Translations under genes and position numbers: made by a program
In this document: in pieces, positions 42,101-49,243 of the stretch
How the letters are laid out: every line of letters starts with the position of its first letter
Numbering within the stretch: the first letter of the stretch is position 1
Notes under the pieces: model-generated
What the model saw: only the letters and a program-made list of their open reading frames with translations
Told to the model about the DNA's origin: nothing
Databases searched by the model: none
Source: Actinobacillus sp.
GTDB taxonomy: Bacteria > Pseudomonadota > Gammaproteobacteria > Enterobacterales > Pasteurellaceae
Reading direction: 5' to 3'
Assembly: GCA_020026075.1 (NCBI GenBank)
Contig: JAHHQZ010000011.1
Location: 1-50,923, forward strand
Length of the DNA: 50,923 nucleotides

Positions 42101-43049
42101 CTGCGGTATCACGAATTTCTCGCTCACCGCTTAGAAACACGAGAATGTCGCCACGTGGCAATTTTTGCAGTTCAATCACTGCCTCTAAAATGCCTTGCAG
42201 TTGATCACGATCCTTGTCCGTTTCGTTAAGCGGACGGTAGCGCACTTCCACAGGGTAAGTTCGCCCTGACACTTCCACGATAGGGGCATTGTCAAAATGC
42301 TTGGAAAAACGCTCCACGTCAATGGTCGCCGATGTGATGATGAGCTTGAGATCAGGGCGTTTTTTCAGCAAGTTTTTCAAATAACCCAAAATGAAATCGT
42401 TATTCAAACTGCGTTCGTGTGCCTCATCGATAATCAGCACTTCATATTGATTTAAAAAAGGATCGGACTGAATTTCCGCCAGCAAAATACCGTCCGTCAT
42501 CAGTTTTACTTGGGTATTTTCTTGAATATGATCCTTAAAGCGCACTTTATAGCCCACGAGATCGCCAAGCTCAGTGCCAATTTCCTCAGCGATCCTTGTA
42601 GCAACGGCACGAGCGGCTAAGCGTCTTGGCTGGGTATGACCGATAAAGCCTTTCGCCCCAAAGCCCAGCTCCAAGCACATTTTCGGCAACTGCGTGGTTT
42701 TCCCTGATCCTGTTTCCCCTGCCACCACCAGCACTTGATGTTGTTTAAGCAGGCGTTCAATTTCTGCTCGGCGTTCGCTCACAGGCAGATTTTCAGGAAA
42801 AGTAATCACTGGCACGGCGTTACAGCGCTGTTCGACTTTTTGTTTTGCAAGGGCGATGTCATTTTCAATGGCGTGGATTTCATCGTTCAACGTCTCATTT
42901 TTTAAAGCGTTTAAACAACGAATACGGCTGAGCAAACAGCGTGCGTCAAGGTTCGTTACGTCTTTTAGCGAGGCACGCAATGCTTTTTGTTGTGGGGTCA
43001 TTGACGGACGGCGGCGTGGTGTTTGGGGGTGATTGTTCTGTTGTTTCAT
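39114..43049 (-). CDS. hrpA: ATP-dependent RNA helicase HrpA
   Basis: A 1311-residue DEAH-box helicase. Walker A is GETGSGKTTQLPK, motif II DEAHERSLNNDF, motif III SATID, and motif VI QRKGRCGR. The HA2/OB regions and a long C-terminal DUF3418 domain follow. In E. coli HrpA resolves stalled or collided ribosomes and affects some fimbrial mRNAs. Length equals the family. Three 13-mer copies or near copies lie in its second half and one near the middle, all in frame with ordinary residues. The terminator hairpin of the upstream nitroreductase gene sits 19 bp before the start. Confidence 0.96.
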   Translation of the reverse strand: MKQQNNHPQTPRRRPSMTPQQKALRASLKDVTNLDARCLLSRIRCLNALKNETLNDEIHAIENDIALAKQKVEQRCNAVPVITFPENLPVSERRAEIERLLKQHQVLVVAGETGSGKTTQLPKMCLELGFGAKGFIGHTQPRRLAARAVATRIAEEIGTELGDLVGYKVRFKDHIQENTQVKLMTDGILLAEIQSDPFLNQYEVLIIDEAHERSLNNDFILGYLKNLLKKRPDLKLIITSATIDVERFSKHFDNAPIVEVSGRTYPVEVRYRPLNETDKDRDQLQGILEAVIELQKLPRGDILVFLSGEREIRDTAEMLEKACTQGEIRRAEILPLYARLSSAEQNKIFHPGNVPRIVLATNVAETSLTVPGIKYVIDPGTARISRYSYRTKVQRLPIEAISQASANQRKGRCGRVSEGVCIRLYSEDDFQNRPKYSDPEILRTNLASVILQMKALGLDDIEGFPFVDKPEARHIQDGLRLLEELGALRAGKNGSRQLTETGRQLARLPVDPRLGKMLLTAAEKGCLWEVMVIVSAISIQDPRERPQEKQQAADEMHRRFADKQSDFLAWINLWQYWQSQQKALTRNQLRRLCKKEFLNYLRLREWQDIYQQIRVTVREMGLPINSEPAPYVPVHTALLSGLLSHIGMKKTEEKNSYLGARNSQFSIFPNSSLFKKPPRYCMAAELVETTKLWGRMVAMIEPEWVEPLAGDLLKRSYAEPHWSKSRGAVMATETVKLYGVPIVTARQVNFGKIDPVLSREIFIRHALVEGDWQTNHAFFKHNTALREEVEALEHKTRRRDILVDDDTLFAFYDKRVPEQIVSKAHFDHWWKNAQRSQPDLLNFDKAFLQRDETQVSELDFPNYWYQGELKLKLTYQFEPGKDRDGVTVHVPLPLLNQLQMHGFDWQIPALRKELVIALIKSLPKSLRRNFVPAPNYADAFLARATVGEKPLLESLSHELRRMTGVLVEPEEWQNAELPSHLQMTFRVEDEQGKTLAESSDLEALKVQLKSAVQESLSAVADDDIERRNIQRWNFATLPQCYEQKKGRFTIRAYPALVDEKDSVAIKLFENADKQQQAMQQGLRRLLLLNVPSPIKYLHEKLPNKAKLGLYFTPFGKVLDLIDDCISCAVDKLIEDFGGVVWDEEKFLALRDFIRANLNETVVAIAQEVEQILSLSYAIQKRLKGKLDFTLAFAFSDIKQQLSGLIYPNFVTETGFKRLKDIQRYLQAIDKRLDKLALDVNKDRAAQLKVENAEKAYKTLLAKLPASQAIPADVLDIRYMLEELRVSLFAQQLGTLYPISDKRILNRIAEVG
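40260..40272 (-). repeat. 13-mer inside hrpA
   Basis: AAAATTCCGGCGT on the plus strand, read on the coding strand as Arg-Arg-Asn-Phe. Confidence 0.8.
40322..40334 (+). repeat. 13-mer near copy inside hrpA
   Basis: AGGCCGGAATTTG, one mismatch at the last base, read on the coding strand as Gln-Ile-Pro-Ala-Leu. It lies 50 bp from the previous copy in opposite orientation. Confidence 0.65.
41734..41746 (+). repeat. 13-mer near copy inside hrpA
   Basis: GGGTCGGAATATT, one mismatch at the first base, read on the coding strand as Lys-Tyr-Ser-Asp-Pro. Confidence 0.65.
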
Positions 43050-43067
43050 TTATCGTTAAAAAATTGA

Positions 43068-43097
43068 ACGCCGGAATTTTCGTAAAAATTCCAGCGT
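43068..43097 (-). terminator. 30-bp inverted 13-mer pair; nitroreductase terminator
   Basis: Arms ACGCCGGAATTTT (43068-43080) and AAAATTCCAGCGT (43085-43097) around CGTA. The one mismatch is a G-U pair in the minus-strand transcript. Confidence 0.86.
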
Positions 43098-43105
43098 GGT
43101 GAATA

Positions 43106-43663
43106 TTAGAATTGTTGTAGTAAATCTTGTGGCGCTTGCTTGCGTACAGCAGGGTGTGCGTTTGGATCTGCTGGCGTTCCCATTGCAATCAGACCGATTA
43201 TTTTTTCATTTTCTGCACAATGCAAAGCCTGTCGCAGAGCGTTGCTTTCAACCCATTTTCCAGTAATCCAAACGGTCGCAAAACCTTGCGCCGTTGCAGT
43301 AAGCTGTACAGCATAAGTGGCAGCACTGGCGGCACTTAGCTGTTCCCATTCAGGCACTTTTTCCAGCCCTGAATGAAAGTGAGCGATGGCGGCGAGGTAA
43401 AACGGCATTTGCGTGCTTAATTTTTCAGCCTTTTGCTGACCACGTTCGCCAAGCGCCATTTCCTCTGCCGCACAATGCAACGCTTCGCCAAAAGCAGCCA
43501 TTCGCTCTGGCGTAATCGCCACAAAACGATAAGGCTGTAAGCGACCGTGATCAGGTGCGTGGCAAGCGGCCTCTAACATTTGCAGCACTTGCGCTTGTGT
43601 TGGCACAGGTTGGCATAATTTTTTGCTGGAATGACGGCTGGTTAAAAGGCTGATGGCGTCCAT
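43106..43663 (-). CDS. Nitroreductase-family flavoprotein (YdjA-like)
   Basis: A 185-residue FMN-dependent oxidoreductase of the small nitroreductase subfamily. The N-terminal LLTSRHSSKKL (FMN-phosphate contact), APDHGRLQPYRFVAI, and the C-terminal ATVWITGKW and IIGLIAMGTPA segments match E. coli YdjA. Substrate unknown. It is divergent from sppA, the same neighbour that ydjA has in E. coli, which strengthens orthology. Confidence 0.88.
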   Translation of the reverse strand: MDAISLLTSRHSSKKLCQPVPTQAQVLQMLEAACHAPDHGRLQPYRFVAITPERMAAFGEALHCAAEEMALGERGQQKAEKLSTQMPFYLAAIAHFHSGLEKVPEWEQLSAASAATYAVQLTATAQGFATVWITGKWVESNALRQALHCAENEKIIGLIAMGTPADPNAHPAVRKQAPQDLLQQF

Positions 43664-43802
43664 AACATTTCCTCGTTTGAAGGCGAAAAATAAGGGCGAA
43701 TTTTAGCACAATTTTCCAAGCAAAGGGCAATGCGTGTTGCTAAGGGCAAGCCCTTGTGATAATAATTCACCGTTAATTTTAAACTTATGCTAAGGAGAAA
43801 CT

Positions 43803-45707
43803 ATGGCGTTATTCCGTTTTTTATGGCGCACCTTAAATTTCATTCGTAATTTAGTAATGAATGTGGTGTTTTTAATTTTTGTGCTGTTCGTGATGGCGTT
43901 AGTCGGCTCTATCGACCAGCTCACACGCTACTTTAAGGACGACAGCAAAACCCCTACCGTTGAAAAAGGTGCGCTTTATGTCAAGCTCAATGGCCGTTTA
44001 CAGGATAATCGTTCCAATGATGACCAAGTGATCCAAGCTATTAACAGTGCGCTAAGCGATCACGAAATTCCTACGCCGATTTCTACGTTTGATGTGGTCG
44101 AAACGATTTACCGTGCCAAATTTGACCCCAATATTACTGGGTTGGTATTAGATTTAAATACATTTAAAGGTGCAGATTTCCCTGCGATTCATTATCTCGG
44201 TGCAGCGTTAAACGACTTCAAACAAAGCAAAAAACCTGTAATTGCCTATGCGGAAAACTACGATCAAAAAGGCTATTTATTGGCAAGCTACGCCGATAAA
44301 ATTTTCTTAAATCCAATGGGGCAAGTGGATATTTCTGGGCTTTCTGTGGATAGTTTGTACTACAAAAAATTATTAGACGATCTCAAAGTGCAGCCGCACG
44401 TTTTCCGTGTGGGAACGTATAAATCCGCCGTTGAGCCGTTTTTGCGTAACGAAATGTCCCCTGAGGCTAAAAGCAATTTACAACGCTGGCTCGGCGTGAG
44501 TTGGCAAGACTACCTGAACGTAGTGGCAAAAAATCGTAACATCAAAAATGAAACGATTGCCCAAAGCGCTACCGATTATTTACAGGCGTTAAAACAGCTC
44601 AATGGTGATATGACTGCCTACGCAAAACAGCGCAATTTAGTTACCGATCTCGCCACGCCATTGGCCTTTAAAACCTACTTAAAAGACACTTTCGGCTTTT
44701 ACAAAAAACCGAATTCCAACGGTACGAAACCTAACACCATTGATTGGCAGGATTACCACGAAAAACTCAACGATCGCACAGATCTTCCTGCCAAAGGCAA
44801 AGCCTATATCGCTGTGGTTAATGTAGAAGGTGAAATTGTTGATGGCGCAAGCGGTGATAATACCGCAGGCGGCGATACCATTGCTCGCTACTTGCGCCGA
44901 GTGTACGAAGACCCTAATGCGAAAGGGCTAATTTTACGTGTGAACTCACCTGGTGGCAGCGCATTTGCCTCTGAATTGATTCGCCAATCCTTAGAACAAA
45001 TTCAGCAAGCGGGCAAACCAGTGGTTGTATCAATGGGCGGAACGGCGGCTTCTGGCGGCTATTGGATTTCCGCTGGTGCGAACTACATTGTCGCCGACCC
45101 TGACACCATCACAGGCTCTATTGGTATTTTTGGTTTGTTGCCAACCTTTGAAAAATCCCTGCAAGCGGTTGGCGTGACCCCACAACAAGTGGCCACCACC
45201 GCACAAGCACAAGGCTCTACACTCAACGGCTTACCAGCAATCAACGGTGAAATTATCCAACAGCAAATCAATCACGGTTACGATCGTTTTATTACCATCG
45301 TCAGTCAAGGGCGAAAAATGAGCAAAGCGGACGTGGATAAAATTGCACAAGGGCAAGTGTGGATTGGGCGTGATGCCTTAAAACATCACCTTGTGGACGA
45401 ACTGGGCGATTTCGATGTGGCGGTTAAAAAAGTAAAAGCCCTCGTGCAAGCCAAAGATGAAAAATCTAACGAGCCAAGCGATGATAAAAAATTGCCTGTG
45501 CGCTGGATGACGGACAATGAAGGCAGTGTGTTTAGTCGCTTAATGAAAGATCTCAACGGCAAAACCCAAAGTAGCATCAAAGCACAGCTTAACCAAATGC
45601 TACCAGCAGGCTATCAAGCAGGTTTGCAAGAACTTTCTCGCTGGCAAAAAATGCGTGATCCGCACGGTCAATATTTATACTGTCTTGGCTGCGCTAACAT
45701 TAAATAA
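43803..45707 (+). CDS. sppA: Signal peptide peptidase A (protease IV)
   Basis: A 634-residue inner-membrane serine protease with one N-terminal helix (about residues 13-35) and two tandem ClpP-like domains facing the periplasm. The catalytic Lys lies in VGTYKSAVEPF of the first domain and the Ser in MGGTAASGGYWIS of the second. It degrades cleaved signal peptides. Length matches the long, tandem E. coli form. AAGGAG precedes the ATG. A 42-bp element follows. Confidence 0.96.
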   Translation: MALFRFLWRTLNFIRNLVMNVVFLIFVLFVMALVGSIDQLTRYFKDDSKTPTVEKGALYVKLNGRLQDNRSNDDQVIQAINSALSDHEIPTPISTFDVVETIYRAKFDPNITGLVLDLNTFKGADFPAIHYLGAALNDFKQSKKPVIAYAENYDQKGYLLASYADKIFLNPMGQVDISGLSVDSLYYKKLLDDLKVQPHVFRVGTYKSAVEPFLRNEMSPEAKSNLQRWLGVSWQDYLNVVAKNRNIKNETIAQSATDYLQALKQLNGDMTAYAKQRNLVTDLATPLAFKTYLKDTFGFYKKPNSNGTKPNTIDWQDYHEKLNDRTDLPAKGKAYIAVVNVEGEIVDGASGDNTAGGDTIARYLRRVYEDPNAKGLILRVNSPGGSAFASELIRQSLEQIQQAGKPVVVSMGGTAASGGYWISAGANYIVADPDTITGSIGIFGLLPTFEKSLQAVGVTPQQVATTAQAQGSTLNGLPAINGEIIQQQINHGYDRFITIVSQGRKMSKADVDKIAQGQVWIGRDALKHHLVDELGDFDVAVKKVKALVQAKDEKSNEPSDDKKLPVRWMTDNEGSVFSRLMKDLNGKTQSSIKAQLNQMLPAGYQAGLQELSRWQKMRDPHGQYLYCLGCANIK

Positions 45708-45720
45708 CCCATAAAAAACT

Positions 45721-45762
45721 AGGCTGGAATTTTCGCCAAAATTTTGATGAAAATTCCAGCCT
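45721..45762 (+). terminator. 42-bp inverted 13-mer pair; sppA terminator
   Basis: Arms AGGCTGGAATTTT (45721-45733) and AAAATTCCAGCCT (45750-45762), perfect, with CAAAATTTTG at the centre. Confidence 0.88.
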
Positions 45763-45791
45763 ACCTTTATGGGTTGCTCATACATTAAAAA

Positions 45792-45825
45792 ATAGGTCGG
45801 AATTTTTGAAAATATTCCGACCTAT
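45792..45825 (-). terminator. 30-bp inverted 13-mer pair; sdaA terminator
   Basis: Arms AGGTCGGAATTTT (45794-45806) and AATATTCCGACCT (45811-45823) around TGAA, with two further A-T pairs outside. It is only 31 bp from the sppA element and uses a different arm variant. Confidence 0.87.
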
Positions 45826-45834
45826 GTGTATTGG

Positions 45835-47217
45835 TTATTCGCAAACAATCTTAATTGCTAAACCGCCTTGCGAAGTTTCACGGTACTTAGCGTTGATGTC
45901 TTTACCTGTTTCGTACATTGTTTCAATCACGTTATCCAAAGACACGCGTGGCGATGAAGTACGGCGCAACGCCATTCGGCTGGCGTTGATGGCTTTCACA
46001 GAGGCGATGGCATTGCGTTCAATGCACGGCACTTGCACTTGACCGCCCACAGGGTCGCAAGTTAAACCGAGATTATGCTCCATTGCAATTTCCGCAGCGA
46101 TGCACACTTGTAGCGGATTGCCGCCTAAAATTTCCGTTAAGCCCGCTGCTGCCATTGAGCAGGCTACGCCCACTTCACCTTGACAGCCCACTTCCGCCCC
46201 TGAAATGGAGGCGTTCATTTTGTAAAGTGAGCCGATAGCGCTACACGCCAGCAAATAACGTGCTACCACATCTTCATCTATTGGGGCGATGAATTTATTG
46301 TAGTAAGCCAGCACCGCTGGCACGATACCACAAGCGCCATTGGTTGGCGCAGTAACCACACGACCACCAGCGGCATTTTCTTCATTCACCGCCAATGCAA
46401 ACATATTCACCCAATCCACGATGGCCATTGGATCGTGGTCAATGGATTGCTGTGCTTTAAGCAAACGTGAAAGCGCTGCCGCACGGCGTGGCACACGCAA
46501 AGGTCCTGGTAGAACTCCTTCGGTATGCAAGCCACGCTGTAAGCAATCTTCCATTGTTTGGTAAATTTGCTGTAAATAAGCATTCAATGCCGTTTCACCG
46601 TGAATCGCAATTTCATTGGCACGAATTACGCTGGAAAACGGCAGTGCGGTAGCCTCGCAATGTTTTAATAAATCCGCTGCATTTTTGTACGGATACGGCA
46701 CGGCAACGCTGGATTTTTCTTCTTCACCAAAGTGCGCCTCGTCCACAATAAAACCGCCGCCGATGGAATAGTAAGTATCCTCCAACAGTAACGGCTCATC
46801 ACCATTAGCATCCGCCTCGCCATAAGCTCGAATTTGCATTGCATTCTCGTGGCGTGGCAGAAAGCTGTTGTGGAAAACGAGATCGTCATCAAAATCAAAA
46901 CGAACGGTTTTCAAGCCCTGTGCAATCGCCAAACGACCAGTTTCTTTCACGCTGGCAATGGTGCTTGGAATTAAATTTAAATCCACATCGTGCGGCAAAT
47001 AACCTGCCAACCCCATAATAATCGCAATATCCGTATTATGCCCACGCCCTGTCATTGACAGCGAGCCGTAAACATCTGCACGAATATGAGCGACTTTTTC
47101 CAAAAGCCCCTGAGTTTTCAATTTTTCTAGAAAATCCCAGCCTGCTTTCATTGGTCCCACCGTATGCGAACTAGACGGGCCAATGCCAATTTTGAACATA
47201 TCAAATACACTAATCAT
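45835..47217 (-). CDS. sdaA: L-serine dehydratase (4Fe-4S)
   Basis: A 460-residue single-chain iron-sulfur enzyme converting L-serine to pyruvate and ammonia. The N-terminal FKIGIGPSSSHTVGPMKAG is the beta-domain signature. Cluster and active-site cysteines lie in NGACGIVPAVLAYY, CQGEVGVACSMAAAG and GLTCDPVGG. Its importer sdaC is directly upstream, with a hairpin between them. Length is typical of SdaA. Confidence 0.97.
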   Translation of the reverse strand: MISVFDMFKIGIGPSSSHTVGPMKAGWDFLEKLKTQGLLEKVAHIRADVYGSLSMTGRGHNTDIAIIMGLAGYLPHDVDLNLIPSTIASVKETGRLAIAQGLKTVRFDFDDDLVFHNSFLPRHENAMQIRAYGEADANGDEPLLLEDTYYSIGGGFIVDEAHFGEEEKSSVAVPYPYKNAADLLKHCEATALPFSSVIRANEIAIHGETALNAYLQQIYQTMEDCLQRGLHTEGVLPGPLRVPRRAAALSRLLKAQQSIDHDPMAIVDWVNMFALAVNEENAAGGRVVTAPTNGACGIVPAVLAYYNKFIAPIDEDVVARYLLACSAIGSLYKMNASISGAEVGCQGEVGVACSMAAAGLTEILGGNPLQVCIAAEIAMEHNLGLTCDPVGGQVQVPCIERNAIASVKAINASRMALRRTSSPRVSLDNVIETMYETGKDINAKYRETSQGGLAIKIVCE

Positions 47218-47232
47218 TTTTTCCTACCTATA

Positions 47233-47262
47233 AAAAAGATCCCTCATTCAAGGGATCTTTTT
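47233..47262 (-). terminator. Hairpin between sdaC and sdaA (terminator or attenuator)
   Basis: AAAAAGATCCCT / AGGGATCTTTTT, a perfect 12-bp stem with a 6-nt loop and T-run, lying between two co-directional genes. It should reduce sdaA expression from the sdaC promoter. Confidence 0.82.
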
Positions 47263-47275
47263 GAGTCAAATCAAA

Positions 47276-48559
47276 TTAAAATAAATTTAAAACAACCGCA
47301 CTTACCGCTAAAACCCCCATTACGGTAACAAACACGTTAGTGATGCGTCCTGAGTATTTTTTCATTGCGGGCACTTTCGCAATCGCATACATCGGCATTA
47401 AGAATAAGATAGTAGCGATGAATGGACCACCAAGTGACTCAATTGTACCTAAGATTGATGGATTTAAAACTGCAACAATCCAAAGGATAATGAAGAAAAT
47501 AATAGCAGTGATTTTGTTCAGTTTTTTACGATCAACTTTTTCACCATTATCTTTACCAATTGCTTGTAAATATAAACCTTCAATACCTTCACGAGCACCT
47601 AAATAATGCCCAAAGAATGAACTTGTAATCGCTAAGAATGCAACGGCAGGTCCAAGGTAAGTGATCCATGGGTTATCGAATTTATTTGCTAAATAAGAAA
47701 GAATACTGATGTTTTCTTCTTTCGCTTCAGTAAGTTGTTCTGGAGTTAAGCTTAACACACAGCTAAACACGAATAGCATAACGAATAAAGTTAATAGAGT
47801 CGCTGTACCTTTCAAAGTATGACTAGCATGGCGTTCTGCTTCTTCTTCCGTGCCATATTGGCGTTCTTGTGAAAGTGAGAATTGTGAAATCGCAGGGCTG
47901 TGGTTGAATGAGAAAACAATAACAGGCAAAGCCAACCAAATTGTTTTGAAGAAATCGCCAAAGCTTGGGAATTCATTCAACATACTGGTATTCCAGTGTG
48001 GAATTAAATAAAGTGAAAGCCCTAATAAGATTGCTAATAGTGGGTAAACTAAGTATTCAGTTAAGCGAAGCATTAATTTTTCACCAACCAACATTACTCC
48101 GATTAATAAACTAATTAACACACCTGAAAGAACAATACGTTCTACAGAAATACCGCTTAAACCTTTATTCATAACGTGTGAAAAGTTTTCCATTCCTAAT
48201 TGGTTTACTAAGAATGAACCTACGGTATTAGTAATCCCATTACCATAAATAAGTAGAATTGGGAAAATTGCGAAGAAATATAAAAGGGTAATTACTTTCG
48301 CTGCATTCGCTCCAAAATATTCACCCGCAACCACAGTAATATCATCACCTTTTTGAGAAGATGATAATACAAAGCGAGATAAGCCTTGGTGGGCTAAATA
48401 AGTCATAGGTCCCGCCAAAAGTGCTAACACTACTAAAGGCCAGAAACCTTTCATGCCCGCATTAATCGGTAAAAATAAAACCCCTGCACCAACAGCAGTA
48501 CCAAATAAATTTAATGACCAAACAAAGTCAAATTTATTCCATTTAACTTTCCCTGACAT
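47276..48559 (-). CDS. sdaC: Serine/proton symporter SdaC
   Basis: A 427-residue inner-membrane HAAAP permease with about 11 segments. WSLNLFGTAVGAGVLFLPINAG is the family signature, and SFNHSPAISQFSLSQE is typical of SdaC. It imports L-serine for SdaA next door. Its upstream region carries a perfect CRP site with a well-placed -10, implying catabolite control. The 3' end contains one canonical AAGTGCGGT (47295-47303, minus strand). GGAG-type site (AGGAGACTC) precedes the ATG. Confidence 0.96.
   Translation of the reverse strand: MSGKVKWNKFDFVWSLNLFGTAVGAGVLFLPINAGMKGFWPLVVLALLAGPMTYLAHQGLSRFVLSSSQKGDDITVVAGEYFGANAAKVITLLYFFAIFPILLIYGNGITNTVGSFLVNQLGMENFSHVMNKGLSGISVERIVLSGVLISLLIGVMLVGEKLMLRLTEYLVYPLLAILLGLSLYLIPHWNTSMLNEFPSFGDFFKTIWLALPVIVFSFNHSPAISQFSLSQERQYGTEEEAERHASHTLKGTATLLTLFVMLFVFSCVLSLTPEQLTEAKEENISILSYLANKFDNPWITYLGPAVAFLAITSSFFGHYLGAREGIEGLYLQAIGKDNGEKVDRKKLNKITAIIFFIILWIVAVLNPSILGTIESLGGPFIATILFLMPMYAIAKVPAMKKYSGRITNVFVTVMGVLAVSAVVLNLF
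47295..47303 (-). repeat. Canonical Haemophilus-type uptake signal 9-mer
   Basis: ACCGCACTT on the plus strand, i.e. AAGTGCGGT on the minus strand, at the 3' end of sdaC and followed by an AT-rich flank. With the tig terminator copy it is one of only two exact ones seen. Confidence 0.8.
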
Positions 48560-48616
48560 AGAGTCTCCTAAAAATGAATGAAAATCGAAGGTTGCAAATC
48601 ATAGCTTTTCTTTTTA

Positions 48617-48622
48617 AATATA
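48617..48622 (-). promoter_or_regulatory. Predicted sdaC -10 element
   Basis: TATATT on the minus strand. It places the start site near 48610, so the CRP site upstream is centred close to -41, a class II arrangement that needs no -35. Confidence 0.6.
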
Positions 48623-48642
48623 CAAGCAGCAAAATGCAGAAG

Positions 48643-48658
48643 TGTGACGTAGATCACA
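48643..48658. promoter_or_regulatory. Canonical CRP-cAMP site upstream of sdaC
   Basis: TGTGA-CGTAGA-TCACA, a perfect match to the CRP consensus half-sites, about 90 bp before the sdaC ATG. Confidence 0.85.
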
Positions 48659-48757
48659 TAAAAAAATAATCCTGATTAAATATAAAACAAGTAATATATA
48701 AACCATAAGCATGTAAAGAATATTTATTCCTCAAACAAATACCAAATACAGGAATTA

Positions 48758-48770
48758 AATATTCCGACCT
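48758..48770 (-). repeat. Single 13-mer upstream of sdaC
   Basis: AATATTCCGACCT on the plus strand in the 684-bp gap between sdaC and mntH. Confidence 0.85.
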
Positions 48771-48773
48771 ACG

Positions 48774-48827
48774 TTATTTTCTAACATACTCCCCAGCTAG
48801 TAGGGCACCGCTGCCACAAAACCACAT
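48774..48827 (-). other. Short open frame or gene remnant (17 codons)
   Basis: On the minus strand ATG at 48827 to TAA at 48774 reads MWFCGSGALLAGEYVRK. It has a protein-like composition and lies just after the decayed lipoprotein frame. No ribosome-binding site is evident. It may be a remnant of a once longer neighbouring gene; function unknown. Confidence 0.2.
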
Positions 48828-48839
48828 TAATTTAAAACG

Positions 48840-49166
48840 TTAATCAAAATGATTTTCTGTAATACGAATAATATTCTTAGCAAGCAGCTGAATATACATT
48901 TCACCATCAATTTGTCCCAACGGCACAATCAGTTTATTCCTATACCAATAACTTTTTCCTGTAAACTCACAATTAGGATAACCATTGATTAAACTGACTG
49001 TAATGTCTACAGTTGTATATGTCCCAGTAGGTGTTAATTTAAGACGCTACCAATTGCTATTTTGTATTATTGATGTTTAATAAATACTGGCAATACTATT
49101 TTTATTTATTGCATTACAATCTGATAAGATTATTACTAAAAAGAGTATAAAGATATTATATTCAAT
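48840..49166 (-). pseudogene. Decayed small lipoprotein gene
   Basis: One minus-strand frame of 109 codons reads as a lipoprotein with lesions. It begins without a start codon but shows a signal sequence and lipobox (FILFLVIILSDCNAINKN). It is interrupted by TAA after SIASIY and TAG after QNSNW, then runs open for 67 codons through RLKLTPTGTYTTVDITV, YPNCEFTGKSYWYRNKLIV and IRITENHFD to a stop. Both internal stops could be single C-to-T changes of Gln codons. A one-base shift near the front would restore a TTG/ATG-like start. I do not recognise the family. The rest of the 48560-49243 gap is AT-rich with no other gene. Confidence 0.55.
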
Positions 49167-49243
49167 TTAATCTTTACAAATAAAAAACTTTCCAATATTG
49201 CTATCAGAAAGTTTTAAATTATATATTTACTACAAATATTATA

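Noticed and set aside
17248..45175. CAAGCGGT octamers resembling the Actinobacillus pleuropneumoniae-type uptake signal (near 17248, 21533, 22011, 33767, 34148 and 45168).
   Set aside because: All are preceded by G rather than A, none has the full ACAAGCGGT core, they are few, and all lie in ordinary coding context, so chance suffices.
46696..46712. ACGCTGGATTTTT in sdaA as a copy.
   Set aside because: Lacks the invariant GGAAT core.
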